Assembly (NCBI GenBank): GCA_050250665.1
Contig: JBFWOF010000043.1
Coordinates: forward strand, 1 to 55,163
Direction of reading: 5' to 3'
Source: JADKFD01 sp050250665
GTDB taxonomy: Bacteria; Pseudomonadota; Gammaproteobacteria; Xanthomonadales; SZUA-5
Length of the DNA: 55,163 nucleotides
The position numbers were made by a program, and so were the translations under genes. The notes under the pieces are model-generated. The model was not told the origin of the DNA. It saw only the letters and a program-made list of their open reading frames with translations, and did not search any database. Positions 25,064 to 33,994 of this stretch are shown in pieces; position 1 is the stretch's first letter, and each line of letters begins with the position of its first letter.

Positions 25064-27108
25064 GCGTTGTTATCCATGGCCGTTGAGAAAGTGAAGGCAC
25101 AATCCATCCCTGACGGCAGGCGCCTGTCTGGATTGCCATTCAGGTCAAGATAGGCAACCTCCAATTCGCACGACATGCCGACTGGCTCCGGGATGTTGAA
25201 GTCAATTCTTTTGAGCGTGATGGTGGTGCCGGCCGCAAGGAAAAGCGCGGGAATAGGGTCGCCGCCAATGGAAACAGGGGTGTTCTTTGTGACAACCCGC
25301 CCAACCATCTTGAGAAAGCTGTTTTCAAAATTAATCAGCTTGTCCGGGAAGCTGTACATGATGTATTGCGTGAACCACTTCTGGATCTCATAGCCAATAA
25401 AGCCGCGAACCTGAAGGACTCTCGATAGAAGAACCTCGTTGGTCGCCCCCTTGAATATCCGGATGATCAAGTCAGGATAGGCCCAGCCATACTGAAAATC
25501 CCCATCAGGCAGCATGCCGATCTGGCTGTCTCGCGTGAACGTGATCACGGCATTAACGAGGCGGCGCCGATAGCGGTTGTAATTTAATGGCGCAATCGCG
25601 GATGCCGAAATAATGGACAGCGGATTGGTTCTGATCTTGGCGGACGAGCACACCAGATTGCTCAGTCGCTGGAGGTGATAGCGCGTTCCGTATGGCGGCA
25701 AAGTGGCTATGGTATCGGCGGAGTTGTACGGGCCTGCGGACTCCACTCCAGCCCAAGGAGTTACATATCCGATCCAGCCGTTGTATTGCGACTGCCATGC
25801 GTAGCCGTTGATGAAGTTTCGCGGCCCGATACCGGAGATATTCAGGCTCCTGATAGCGTAGTTGTCAGTCCTCGATGCTGAAACGGAGTCACTGACAACG
25901 CCCCTGATACTGATGAACTCGAACGCCCCATTGTCGGTTTCAGAAGGAACCCCGAAAACCGATCCAACGATCACGCCCCCCATGACGCGGGCAGCGCGAA
26001 TATCGCCGGAAAACATCGTGTTCCCGTAGAACTCCGCCACATACTCACGAATGCCGGGGGTGTCAGGATCACGGCCAGGCTCATTCCGGATGATGAACCC
26101 TTCGTTGTTGAAGGGGGAAAACGTCTCCGACCTGATGCTGTCTCCGATGGTCAGCTCAAAGACATTGCCTCGCTCGATGCGGGCGAAGTTGAGCGTCCCA
26201 TGGATGGCGGTCAGGTTGTCGAGGAAGGCCTCCTTGATCTTGGCGGTCGTGATGGTGGCATCGGCGATGAATGCCGTGTCCATGACCACGGCCGGCTGCC
26301 CGTTCACGGTCCCGATGACGAAAGGGACGCGCTCGTTCGCATCTGCGGCCGTCCATCGCACAGTGCCGTCGGTTTTTGTCTGCCCGGCAGTCGTCGGCCA
26401 GATTGGCTCTGTTGCGCCGCTCGTGCCCTCCTGGCTGACGCGATACAGCATGCCATTCGGCGTGGTCGGCTGAACGTACTGGAACAGACTGTAGTTCGTG
26501 TTGGGCGCCCATGTCGTCGCCAGCAGGTTGGCCATGACCAACTCAGGACTCAGGGCGGTCTTTCCCCTGACCCCGGGCGAGGCCATGCCCTTGACGCCCT
26601 GCGTTGAGACAAAGCGCACCCAGTAATACTTGTCGGACTGCTCACCAACCGCATCAGGGTATTGCGTACCGACAGAAGAACCGATGACAACCGCTTGCCC
26701 GATGTCATTGGTGTCCGCCCGAAGAATCTCCGCATGGGCATGGTTGGCGTACCCGGGCGACAACCATGTCACCAAGACAGTCGTGAAGGTGCCGACGGCA
26801 GCCACTCCCTGCGGGGTCGGTGGAGTGGTCAGGGTCGGCTTGATACCGGTGCCGATGGCGCCGCCAACGCCGCCACCAGAGGCCGGCCGGATCAGTTTGT
26901 CGGCTGGAATCCTGCCCTTGCCTGCAAAAGAGGGGTTTGGGGCCGCCAGTCCTGCATCAACCAGGTCGCGAAAGGTGACGCCACGGTCCAGCGGATTGCC
27001 TCTCGAACCCTCGCGCACACCGACAATCTCGTGAACAGCCCGAAGGAATCCCTCCGGGTCTTGCCCTGGGCTTGGAAGTGACGGGACTTTGGTTTCCTTG
27101 TTGCTCAC
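25060..27108 (-). CDS. gpJ-like tail tip/fibre protein, 682 aa
   Basis: Residues about 100-195 read as a fibronectin type III domain (AAVGTFTTVLVTWLSPGY, KYYWVRFVST). Residues about 265-320 (FVIGTVNGQPAVVMDTAFIA, TTAKIKEAFLDNLTAIHG) match the DUF1983-type region found after FnIII repeats in lambda gpJ-like host-specificity proteins. The C-terminal half is beta-rich and probably receptor-facing. It is shorter than lambda gpJ and lacks its N-terminal hub part. It precedes a coupled small gene and follows a 550-aa tail protein. Confidence 0.65.
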   Translation of the reverse strand: MSNKETKVPSLPSPGQDPEGFLRAVHEIVGVREGSRGNPLDRGVTFRDLVDAGLAAPNPSFAGKGRIPADKLIRPASGGGVGGAIGTGIKPTLTTPPTPQGVAAVGTFTTVLVTWLSPGYANHAHAEILRADTNDIGQAVVIGSSVGTQYPDAVGEQSDKYYWVRFVSTQGVKGMASPGVRGKTALSPELVMANLLATTWAPNTNYSLFQYVQPTTPNGMLYRVSQEGTSGATEPIWPTTAGQTKTDGTVRWTAADANERVPFVIGTVNGQPAVVMDTAFIADATITTAKIKEAFLDNLTAIHGTLNFARIERGNVFELTIGDSIRSETFSPFNNEGFIIRNEPGRDPDTPGIREYVAEFYGNTMFSGDIRAARVMGGVIVGSVFGVPSETDNGAFEFISIRGVVSDSVSASRTDNYAIRSLNISGIGPRNFINGYAWQSQYNGWIGYVTPWAGVESAGPYNSADTIATLPPYGTRYHLQRLSNLVCSSAKIRTNPLSIISASAIAPLNYNRYRRRLVNAVITFTRDSQIGMLPDGDFQYGWAYPDLIIRIFKGATNEVLLSRVLQVRGFIGYEIQKWFTQYIMYSFPDKLINFENSFLKMVGRVVTKNTPVSIGGDPIPALFLAAGTTITLKRIDFNIPEPVGMSCELEVAYLDLNGNPDRRLPSGMDCAFTFSTAMDNNA

Positions 27109-27110
27109 GC

Positions 27111-28763
27111 TCAGACCTCCGCGACAGACTCAGCGATCGCAACGGACCGGACAATACCGGTGGTGCGAACCTCGATCTCGATCCGGCGCGCCCGCCCTCT
27201 CCGTGGCAGCCGCTTCGGCTTGTTGTCGGTGATGATGGTCGCCGAATGGAGCTCACCGTCGGCGTAAATGCGGACCTCTGTGCTTCCTGGCGAAACCGTC
27301 TCGACGCGAAGCACTGTGAAGCTGGCGGGGACATCAAGCTCGATCACGCGGCTGCGCCACACGGCCGGCAGGGCTGCGGCGCCGGCTTCGAACTTGGCGA
27401 TGTTCTTCGACCAGTCCAGCAGGTACATATCCTCGTTCAGCGGGTCACGGTGAACCGCCCTCGCCTTCAGGCTCAGGGTAACCATGCCGCTGTCGGCGGA
27501 CAGTGGATCGATGAAGAAGCCTCCCCCGTCTGATGCGCTCGAGCCGAAGAAAGCGACATATTGCTGGCGGTACTCGCAAGCGCGGATGGTGGCCGGCTGG
27601 AAGGCTGCCCACTCCTGCCGCGTCACGATGCCGCCCGTCACCACATTGGCGCCGCCATTGCCGACGTAGACCAGCCCGTTCCTGGAGGCGTAAACGACGC
27701 CATGCCCCATGCTGACCATTGACCGCATGGAGACGCAGGGCTCGATCAGGTCCAGCTCGCGCTGGCTCATGCCGTCCGGGTGAGAACCGGTGATGATGAA
27801 CGGCCGACCCTCGGTCGCCACGACAATGGTGGTGTCAAAGCTGCCAAGAGCAACGATCGGGTAATCGACCGTCAGGCGATACCGCGGCGGCCAGGCATGC
27901 GGAAAATAGGGCTCAGAGAAGAAGATTTCATTCCCACGAAACCCAACCATGACGCCGTTTGCCATCAGACGCAGGCCTCGCAGGCCGGCCGGCGGCGGAT
28001 ACCAGTCGGCAGAGGGCAGCACTTCAACCAGATCCTCGCCATCGAGCGAGTCGGTATAGGTGGTTTCCGCAATCGGCAACTCGGCCACGAACTGAAAGGC
28101 TGCCCCGCTGTTGCCGGTGTTGGTGCGGTAGATGCGCTGCAGGGTGATGTTGCGCGCCGTGCCGTCCCCCGCATTCAGGCCAAGGCCAGTGATTGCAACC
28201 GACTGCCCGGGCCCGACCCCAAGCTGCGCCGTCGGCTCGGATGGCGGGCCTTCCTCCCCCATTTCCGTAACATAGGTGCGGACGTATGACCGAAACTCGG
28301 TCAGCTCCGGATCATCCGTGCTGCCGGTGACGGTCGTGCTGACCGGAAGGGAGGGTGCTGGCACCCCAAGACGGTAACTGTTCTGCGGGTAGTCCGTGCC
28401 ACCGGCATAGGCAATCGGCGTGTAGCTCATCTGCGGGTAGGCTTCGCCGTTGGCGTCGACAAACCGGTTGTCGCCCGTCCAGTAGATGCGCTTGTTCTCA
28501 TCGTCCGCAATGGGCGATCGCGCCAGCTCGACCTCGTGCTGGAAGCGGAACCAGTATTCCGTGGCGTTCACGCGCCACAGGTAGGCTGTCTGGAGAATGG
28601 GCCTAGTAGTGGTCAGAGCCGTGGCAATGCCGGTCTGCTTGAAGGGGGCGATGCTGCCAGTATGAAGGTCGGCATTCTCGGCGACCTGGGCAGCCGCTTC
28701 AGGCAGCTTCTCGGGGGAGTATCGCGGGGCGATTCCGCCAAATTGGGACAGAAGGATACGCAT
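27111..28763 (-). CDS. Tail hub/propeller-like structural protein, 550 aa
   Basis: Opens with the pattern GGIAPRYSPEKLP..AAQVAENADL..G.I.P, common at the start of podovirus tail proteins related to the P22 gp10 DNA-stabilisation protein. The remainder is beta-rich with repeating short aromatic blades (ATEYWFRFQHEV, NKRIYWTGDN, NGLVYVGNGGANVV), suggesting a propeller. No catalytic motif. It lies between the collagen-like fibre and the gpJ-like protein, with a TCTGACAAA motif about 47 bases upstream. The gp10 relation is inference. Confidence 0.6.
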   Translation of the reverse strand: MRILLSQFGGIAPRYSPEKLPEAAAQVAENADLHTGSIAPFKQTGIATALTTTRPILQTAYLWRVNATEYWFRFQHEVELARSPIADDENKRIYWTGDNRFVDANGEAYPQMSYTPIAYAGGTDYPQNSYRLGVPAPSLPVSTTVTGSTDDPELTEFRSYVRTYVTEMGEEGPPSEPTAQLGVGPGQSVAITGLGLNAGDGTARNITLQRIYRTNTGNSGAAFQFVAELPIAETTYTDSLDGEDLVEVLPSADWYPPPAGLRGLRLMANGVMVGFRGNEIFFSEPYFPHAWPPRYRLTVDYPIVALGSFDTTIVVATEGRPFIITGSHPDGMSQRELDLIEPCVSMRSMVSMGHGVVYASRNGLVYVGNGGANVVTGGIVTRQEWAAFQPATIRACEYRQQYVAFFGSSASDGGGFFIDPLSADSGMVTLSLKARAVHRDPLNEDMYLLDWSKNIAKFEAGAAALPAVWRSRVIELDVPASFTVLRVETVSPGSTEVRIYADGELHSATIITDNKPKRLPRRGRARRIEIEVRTTGIVRSVAIAESVAEV

Positions 28764-28810
28764 GACATCAGGCCGGCAAGGCTTCGGTACGCTACCTTGG
28801 CACGGCCTGA

Positions 28811-28819
28811 TTTGTCAGA
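28811..28819 (-). promoter_or_regulatory. Conserved intergenic motif, site C
   Basis: TCTGACAAA followed by N11 and CAAGGT, 13 bases after the fibre gene stop and about 47 upstream of the 550-aa tail gene. Confidence 0.5.
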
Positions 28820-28831
28820 CATTCAAGGCCT

Positions 28832-31666
28832 TCAGATATTCGTCCTCACCACAGCCCCGCTGGCTGTATCAATGACGTTCTCGGCGATATTGGCAATGGC
28901 GGTATAGCTACCGGTCACCGGGTTATCAGAAATGATCACGATCTCGGAGCCGGTAAGCGCTTCGACAATCTTGTCTGGTGTGACTGTGGCATTGCTGATA
29001 GCTAGATCATTCATGTGGAGCTTGATTGTTGCCCCCGTCGTAGCCCTTGCCAACTCAAAAATGGCACTTCCTGGCTCCCAATTCAGGGCTCCAATCACCT
29101 CGACATCAAGGGTTGATCCAGCCTGCGCATAGAAAGGTGAAACTGCCTGTGAAAGACCAACATTAAGGTTGTTATTGAACATGGCACTCACTTTTGACCC
29201 ATAGGCTGGGAAGATAACAAATGGTTGCCCGCCAGTTTCAATTTGACCAAGAGACACAGTGGTGTTTGCGATAGTGATAACTGGCTCACCAGCCCCAGCA
29301 CTCAGGTCAATCGACTTGAATTTTCCGCTGCATGGCATGAACACAGGCCCAGTGCCCGGGTTAAATAGGCCAATCCCAACATCATCGACAACAGAAAGCG
29401 AAAGACCCTCAATGTGAGGTCCAGCAAAACTGGCGGCGGCAGGCGCATTCGACGAAAGAGCGCCGTTCCCCTTGAGCGTCCCATTCCCAATAAAAATGAA
29501 CGACTGAGACGTGCCAGTGATGGCGCAGCCAGATGAAGTGAAACCGTCAGTTGTCCCGAAGGCACAACTGAAATTGACACCAGCCCCTGCAAACAAAACA
29601 GCGCTGTCTCCGGCAGAAACAGAAAAGGTGCCAGTAATGCTGCCGATTCGCGAATTGATACCGCCAATCACCGCCTTGTACGTGCCCGCCAGGACGGCCG
29701 GGAACGTCGTTGCATTTATATTCTGGGGAAGGTCCATCCCCACGATATGAAGGTTCGGCATATCCAGATCATCGAACCACAGCGGCTCAGTCAGCGTGTA
29801 GCCCGCCTCAATCTCAACGGTCACCCTGCCATTGAAGGCATGTGCCGCCAGATAGGCTTTGAGAGCAGCAATCGTCGGCTGATCGGTCGGAATGCTGATC
29901 GTGACGTTTCCAAGGACGACTTCCCCTCCGCCGCCGCCACCACCACCCGAGGCGAGCAGCTGAACGGTCACCCCATCAGGATTGACGACAAGGAGATTGC
30001 CCGCCGTATAGCTTTCGCCTTTGTAGGTTCCGGCCTGGCTGACAGAAAGGATGGTATTCGGTCCAGTCGGCAGGCCAGCCTCCCCAAGAACATGACCGCA
30101 CATGTCCAAGGCGCCAGCAGCATGCGTCCCGGTGATCTGGTGGGCGGCCGTGATCTGACGGACAGCAAATGCCTTCCCGGCAAGGCCGACAATCACACTG
30201 GCCGGCTCGGTATAGCGGATTTCCGGAGTGGCATCAGCCGTCGGCGTATAGGTACTGGCCGAGAAGGCCTGCGCGACATTATCCAGCCTGACGGCAATCG
30301 TGCCGGCCACCGCATCGAATGCCATCGAGGCGCGTGTCGGCATGCCGACCAGGGTGACAGCCGTGCTCGATCCCAAGTCGGTGATCAGCGTCACGGTGAT
30401 GACGCCGTCGTCCAGGAGGTTGAACTCGAGAACGCCGACCACGTTGGCGGGGGTCGTCTTGTCGATCAGGCCGAAGCGGATCTTGAGCGCGCTCGTGCCA
30501 GCGCCACCGGTCAGCGCCTCGCTGGCAATACTCCACTCCATGACATGCAGGTCGGAATCGACTGGCATGGCCGCTAGGGCGGCGCTTCTGGCAGCATAGG
30601 TGCTCTGCGATACCAGCTGCGCCTGAATCGCATAGGATGCCTCTTCGAAGTCCAGCGACAGCGATGGCCTTCCGGTAAATCCATCAATGATGATGTCCGA
30701 GAGAGTGCGGTTCAGCGGGTATGCACAAGAGACCGTCTCGTTCGTCATGTCCCATGCCGTGATGCCGGATTGACCGACCAAAGACTGAAGCCATTCTGAT
30801 TCACTTCCCAAGTAGCCGTTTTCGACGGCAACCTGATATGCGGACTTGCCCTGCACGCCTTGCGGGCCAGCCGGGCCTGCTGGGCCAGCCGGACCCGCCG
30901 GTCCCGTATCGCCCGGGGGACCATCGTCGCCAATGTCGCCCTTCACCCCCTTCAGTGAGGCAATCCACTGCGCCTCCGTGCCGACAAAGCCAAGCGCCAC
31001 CGCCAAGGCATAGGCCGACTGGCCGGTGGCGCCGGTATTGCCGGTCACCCCCTGGATGCCTTGTTCGCCGCGCAAGGAGTCGAGCCACTGCGATTCCGTG
31101 CCGACAAAGCCATTGGCCACGGCAATATCATAGGCAGAGTCGCCATCTGCGCCGGCAGCGCCATTCGCGCCATTGGCCCCGGGCGCGCCAGCAGGCGCCG
31201 TGCAGGTAATGACAATGGTGTCGCCGACAGTGGAAATGGAAACATTATCACCGGCAACCAGCGTCCGAAGCTGCGCCACGGTAAGCGCCAGACCCTTGAA
31301 CAGCTCCGCTCCGCCACCGATGTTCTGCAGCGTAGAGACGCCGGCAACAACTGGTGTCGGGCCAGACGGGCTGTCGCCATCGACGTTGAGCGGCAGCTCA
31401 TCAAGATAGGCGTCCGTCCCCGGCATGGTGAAGGTGGCCGAAAAGACCAGATCACCCAGGCTGACAATGCGGACCTCGTTCACTTCGCCGGCAGCAGCAG
31501 CCGGCACTTCGGCCGTGGCAATGCCGGAGGCATTCGTGAAGGCGTAGGTGGTCTGGCCGGGCACGACGGCGCCAGACGACTCATTCTGCCGGACCCAGAG
31601 GGCAATCGTGGCTCCCTCAACGACATCGAGGCCCAGTTGCGCGAGACGGATCGTAAGAATTGCCAT
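28832..31666 (-). CDS. Collagen-repeat tail fibre, 944 aa
   Basis: ATG at 31666 chosen over the upstream GTG because the latter lies within the preceding coding sequence. Residues about 1-130 are beta-rich (attachment). From about 155 three ~24-residue modules of the type SAYxxAVxxGFxGTExQWLxSL alternate with collagen-like GXX runs (GPPGDTGPAGPAGPAGPAGP), forming a trimeric stalk. The C-terminal ~600 residues are a long beta domain with a Gly-rich hinge (ASGGGGGGGGE) and pectate-lyase-like repeats, the likely receptor-binding head. Imperfect repeats make this gene prone to recombination. Confidence 0.82.
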   Translation of the reverse strand: MAILTIRLAQLGLDVVEGATIALWVRQNESSGAVVPGQTTYAFTNASGIATAEVPAAAAGEVNEVRIVSLGDLVFSATFTMPGTDAYLDELPLNVDGDSPSGPTPVVAGVSTLQNIGGGAELFKGLALTVAQLRTLVAGDNVSISTVGDTIVITCTAPAGAPGANGANGAAGADGDSAYDIAVANGFVGTESQWLDSLRGEQGIQGVTGNTGATGQSAYALAVALGFVGTEAQWIASLKGVKGDIGDDGPPGDTGPAGPAGPAGPAGPQGVQGKSAYQVAVENGYLGSESEWLQSLVGQSGITAWDMTNETVSCAYPLNRTLSDIIIDGFTGRPSLSLDFEEASYAIQAQLVSQSTYAARSAALAAMPVDSDLHVMEWSIASEALTGGAGTSALKIRFGLIDKTTPANVVGVLEFNLLDDGVITVTLITDLGSSTAVTLVGMPTRASMAFDAVAGTIAVRLDNVAQAFSASTYTPTADATPEIRYTEPASVIVGLAGKAFAVRQITAAHQITGTHAAGALDMCGHVLGEAGLPTGPNTILSVSQAGTYKGESYTAGNLLVVNPDGVTVQLLASGGGGGGGGEVVLGNVTISIPTDQPTIAALKAYLAAHAFNGRVTVEIEAGYTLTEPLWFDDLDMPNLHIVGMDLPQNINATTFPAVLAGTYKAVIGGINSRIGSITGTFSVSAGDSAVLFAGAGVNFSCAFGTTDGFTSSGCAITGTSQSFIFIGNGTLKGNGALSSNAPAAASFAGPHIEGLSLSVVDDVGIGLFNPGTGPVFMPCSGKFKSIDLSAGAGEPVITIANTTVSLGQIETGGQPFVIFPAYGSKVSAMFNNNLNVGLSQAVSPFYAQAGSTLDVEVIGALNWEPGSAIFELARATTGATIKLHMNDLAISNATVTPDKIVEALTGSEIVIISDNPVTGSYTAIANIAENVIDTASGAVVRTNI

Positions 31667-31668
31667 AT

Positions 31669-32316
31669 TCAGAACCACGGCTTGACGCGGCGCTTGGGCG
31701 CTGCGGAGAAGTTGCGGGAAGCCGTCGCAGTCGCATCGGCCATGGCCTCATCGCCAAGCCGGCCAAAGTAGACGGCCATTTCCTGATTGCTCCACGGCTT
31801 GCCTGGCATCAGCATCAGGGTGTTCTTCGCCATGGCGGCGATGGCCTCGCCATGGAACTGATACAGGTCATCGAGGATGTATTTGCCATCCTGTGTTGGC
31901 GCCACCGCAATCTTGCCGGTCAGCGTCACAACCTTGCTGGTGCTGATCGGGACGGGGCGCACCCATGCGGCAGACGGCGAAATGAATTGCGAGGGCTGCC
32001 CTTCGCGCTGGCGCCAGTTCGCCTCGTTGCGATCCAGCTCGTCCTCGGTGCGAGGCTCAAGCGGACGGCCGTCGGCCTGCAGGGAAATGGTTGCCACCGG
32101 CCGCGTGTCGGGCGCCAGACAGAAGACCTCGTATTCCGTGACCGATGTGGTCATCAGCGTCTGCTGCGGCACGATGTCCTCGCGCCAAAAGCGCGTCCTG
32201 GTGCAGAACCGGATGGCCGCCTGCCTCAACTCGTGCAGGGCAACCTGTTGCGGCACATGAGGGCAGTCACGCAGGACCAGCGGCAGAAGCTCTTTGATGA
32301 GGATGTAGGTGCGCAT
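31669..32316 (-). CDS. Head-tail region structural protein, 215 aa
   Basis: 215 residues with an N-terminal helical part (ELLPLVLRDCPHVPQQVALHELRQAAIRFC) followed by a beta region and a helical C-terminus with KPWSNQEMAVYFGRLGD. The helical start with a conserved C-P...A-x-R-x-F-C pattern is frequent in podovirus neck proteins. It ends two bases before the fibre start. Function from position only. Confidence 0.6.
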   Translation of the reverse strand: MRTYILIKELLPLVLRDCPHVPQQVALHELRQAAIRFCTRTRFWREDIVPQQTLMTTSVTEYEVFCLAPDTRPVATISLQADGRPLEPRTEDELDRNEANWRQREGQPSQFISPSAAWVRPVPISTSKVVTLTGKIAVAPTQDGKYILDDLYQFHGEAIAAMAKNTLMLMPGKPWSNQEMAVYFGRLGDEAMADATATASRNFSAAPKRRVKPWF

Positions 32317-32319
32317 CTA

Positions 32320-32961
32320 TCAGCCCCCGGAGGCTTTTGGCGAGCTGTTGATGTCGGACTGCGACTTGACGCCCAGCAGCTCGAAGCAGATTTTCTGGTG
32401 TGCCAGGGCGCGATTGAGCGTCGGCGATGTTTCGTCATCGCCACGCCACGCCAGATACAGCATCCACTCCTCGATGGCCGGGCCAAAGGCGTCCTCAACC
32501 GGAACGGTGTCGCCGGCATCCGTGATGGCAGTCGGAGTGATGGAGTAATGGGCGCGGACCTTGGCGCCGGCCGTGACCGGGTTGGTCCAGAAGCGGGTCG
32601 GATTGCGCTCGTCATACCAATACTCGGTGACGACGGCCTCCGGCGCCGCGGTAATCCATGACGACATGATGTCGTCGAGCGACAGGCGCTCGATGTGACG
32701 GACAGCAGGGCCAATCAGGCCGCCGCTGCCATTCACGTTGCAGAAGATGGACAGGAGGCGCAGGCCACCGGCAGGGAGCGTTTGCTCCGAGCCGGCCGCC
32801 AGCGTGAGGATGGTGTTGGTCGAGACGGCATCTGGCCGGGCAATGGTCAGCATGCGCAGCGCCTGATTCAGGAAGCCGATCAGATCGGCCTCCTCCCATG
32901 TAACGGCATCAGGGTCGTTCAGCGCCTTGCGGACATTCCCCAGCAGCTCGCTCGCCAGCAT
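32320..32961 (-). CDS. Phage head-tail adaptor-like protein (DUF6682-type)
   Basis: 213 residues. The start LLGNVRKALNDPDAVTWEEADLIGFLNQALRML is the usual N-terminal helical pair of a widespread podovirus adaptor family; the VVTEYWYDERNPTRFWTNPV block and closing EEWMLYLAWRGDDETSPTLNRALAH agree with it. It probably forms a ring below the portal. It follows the 143-aa gene by four bases and precedes the 215-aa gene by three. The family number is from memory. Confidence 0.68.
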   Translation of the reverse strand: MLASELLGNVRKALNDPDAVTWEEADLIGFLNQALRMLTIARPDAVSTNTILTLAAGSEQTLPAGGLRLLSIFCNVNGSGGLIGPAVRHIERLSLDDIMSSWITAAPEAVVTEYWYDERNPTRFWTNPVTAGAKVRAHYSITPTAITDAGDTVPVEDAFGPAIEEWMLYLAWRGDDETSPTLNRALAHQKICFELLGVKSQSDINSSPKASGG

Positions 32962-32965
32962 TTAC

Positions 32966-33397
32966 TCATTCCTCGGTGTCGTCATCCACCACGCCGACAT
33001 GAGCGATGTACTCGCGCAGCATCGGGGCGGCGCCCTTGCGGGCATCCAGCTTCAGGCCAGCGGCTTCAGCCAGGGCAGCAATCGCCTTCTTGTCCTCGGG
33101 CACGGTCAGGCCCAGAACTTCCTTGGCATAGGCGAAGGTCTTCTTGTTGTTCCATTCGGCCACCGGTTGCGGAGCAGCAGGCGGTTCCGGCTCAGGCTGG
33201 GGCTCGGGCTCGTCAACGCGATCCAGCGCCACATAGGCCTCGGTTACCGACAGGAACCAGTCGATGTGCTTCTGGTCGGTGACATCAGCGATGTGCAGGT
33301 TGTTCTGGTTCGGGTCAGGCTTGAAGTGATACTTCTTGCCATCCGGAAACTCGACATTGCTGCCACCTTCGCGGATCACCTTGCAAACGATTTTCAT
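32966..33397 (-). CDS. Hypothetical structural-region protein, 143 aa
   Basis: Beta-rich N-terminus (MKIVCKVIREGGSNVEFPDGKKYHFKPD) followed by a Pro/Glu linker (EPEPQPEPEPPAAPQPVAEW) and a helical C-terminal domain resembling a short SAP/HeH-like unit (KTFAYAKEVLGLTVPEDKKA). Could be a minor capsid or head-completion protein. It follows a hairpin that may reduce read-through from the capsid genes. Confidence 0.6.
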   Translation of the reverse strand: MKIVCKVIREGGSNVEFPDGKKYHFKPDPNQNNLHIADVTDQKHIDWFLSVTEAYVALDRVDEPEPQPEPEPPAAPQPVAEWNNKKTFAYAKEVLGLTVPEDKKAIAALAEAAGLKLDARKGAAPMLREYIAHVGVVDDDTEE

Positions 33398-33432
33398 GGG
33401 CGTGCTCTCTTGAACAGGAGGGGATAAAAGAC

Positions 33433-33450
33433 AGGGGGCTATTGCCCCCT
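33433..33450 (-). terminator. Hairpin after the decoration-type gene
   Basis: On the minus strand AGGGGGC-AATA-GCCCCCT is followed by GTCTTTTATC. The U-run is short, so partial termination between capsid genes and the adaptor genes is the likely effect. Confidence 0.55.
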
Positions 33451-33471
33451 ATCCGGTTGGGTTACACCTGA

Positions 33472-33918
33472 TCAGGCGGGACGCGAAATCAGGGTGACGC
33501 CGATCTTGCCGCTGGTGGCGCCAGTACCGGGGGCCGTGGCAACCGTGATGTAGACGTTGCGGTCCACATCAGCAGCGGCAATGCGCAGGCCGGCAACTGC
33601 CGACAGGCGAGCGACACCGCCAGCCTGGGCAACCGTCGAACTGGCAATGAAGGCATCCGGGTCATCATTCGTGCCGTCGGCCTTGCGCAGGCCGGCATGC
33701 AGAACGATGGCGGCAACGCCAGAGTCCAGATCATCGGTGTCCAGGATCAGGTCAACCGGCACATGGCCGGCCGGCAGCTTCACCATGTCGATGGTGTCAT
33801 TGAGGGCGAGCGCGGCCGTCAGGTCGAACTCGACGCGGTCTGCCACAGGACCATAGCCGGAGCTGGTCTTGGCGGGCTGATTGCGAGCAATCTTGGTGGA
33901 CTGGTATGCAGTCGGCAT
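33472..33918 (-). CDS. Putative capsid decoration protein, 148 aa
   Basis: 148 residues, Ala-rich and beta-rich, with no charged helices. It follows the major capsid gene directly, the usual place for head decoration/stabilisation proteins, and shows an alternation of short strands (DTIDMVKLPAGHVPVDLILD, GVAAIVLHAGLR, VDRNVYITVATA). Hairpins on both sides suggest independent dosage control. No family recognised with certainty. Confidence 0.62.
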   Translation of the reverse strand: MPTAYQSTKIARNQPAKTSSGYGPVADRVEFDLTAALALNDTIDMVKLPAGHVPVDLILDTDDLDSGVAAIVLHAGLRKADGTNDDPDAFIASSTVAQAGGVARLSAVAGLRIAAADVDRNVYITVATAPGTGATSGKIGVTLISRPA

Positions 33919-33959
33919 TTTTCAACACTCCAAATCGGAAACGGGATTCACCACCAGAC

Positions 33960-33977
33960 AGCCCGGCGAACCGGGCT
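33960..33977 (-). promoter_or_regulatory. Strong hairpin downstream of the major capsid gene
   Basis: AGCCCGG-TTCG-CCGGGCT on the minus strand, 18 bases after the capsid stop, with no T-run. It is probably an mRNA-stabilising or processing structure that protects the capsid message, not a terminator. Confidence 0.5.
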
Positions 33978-33994
33978 ATCTGTTACAGCAGCGA

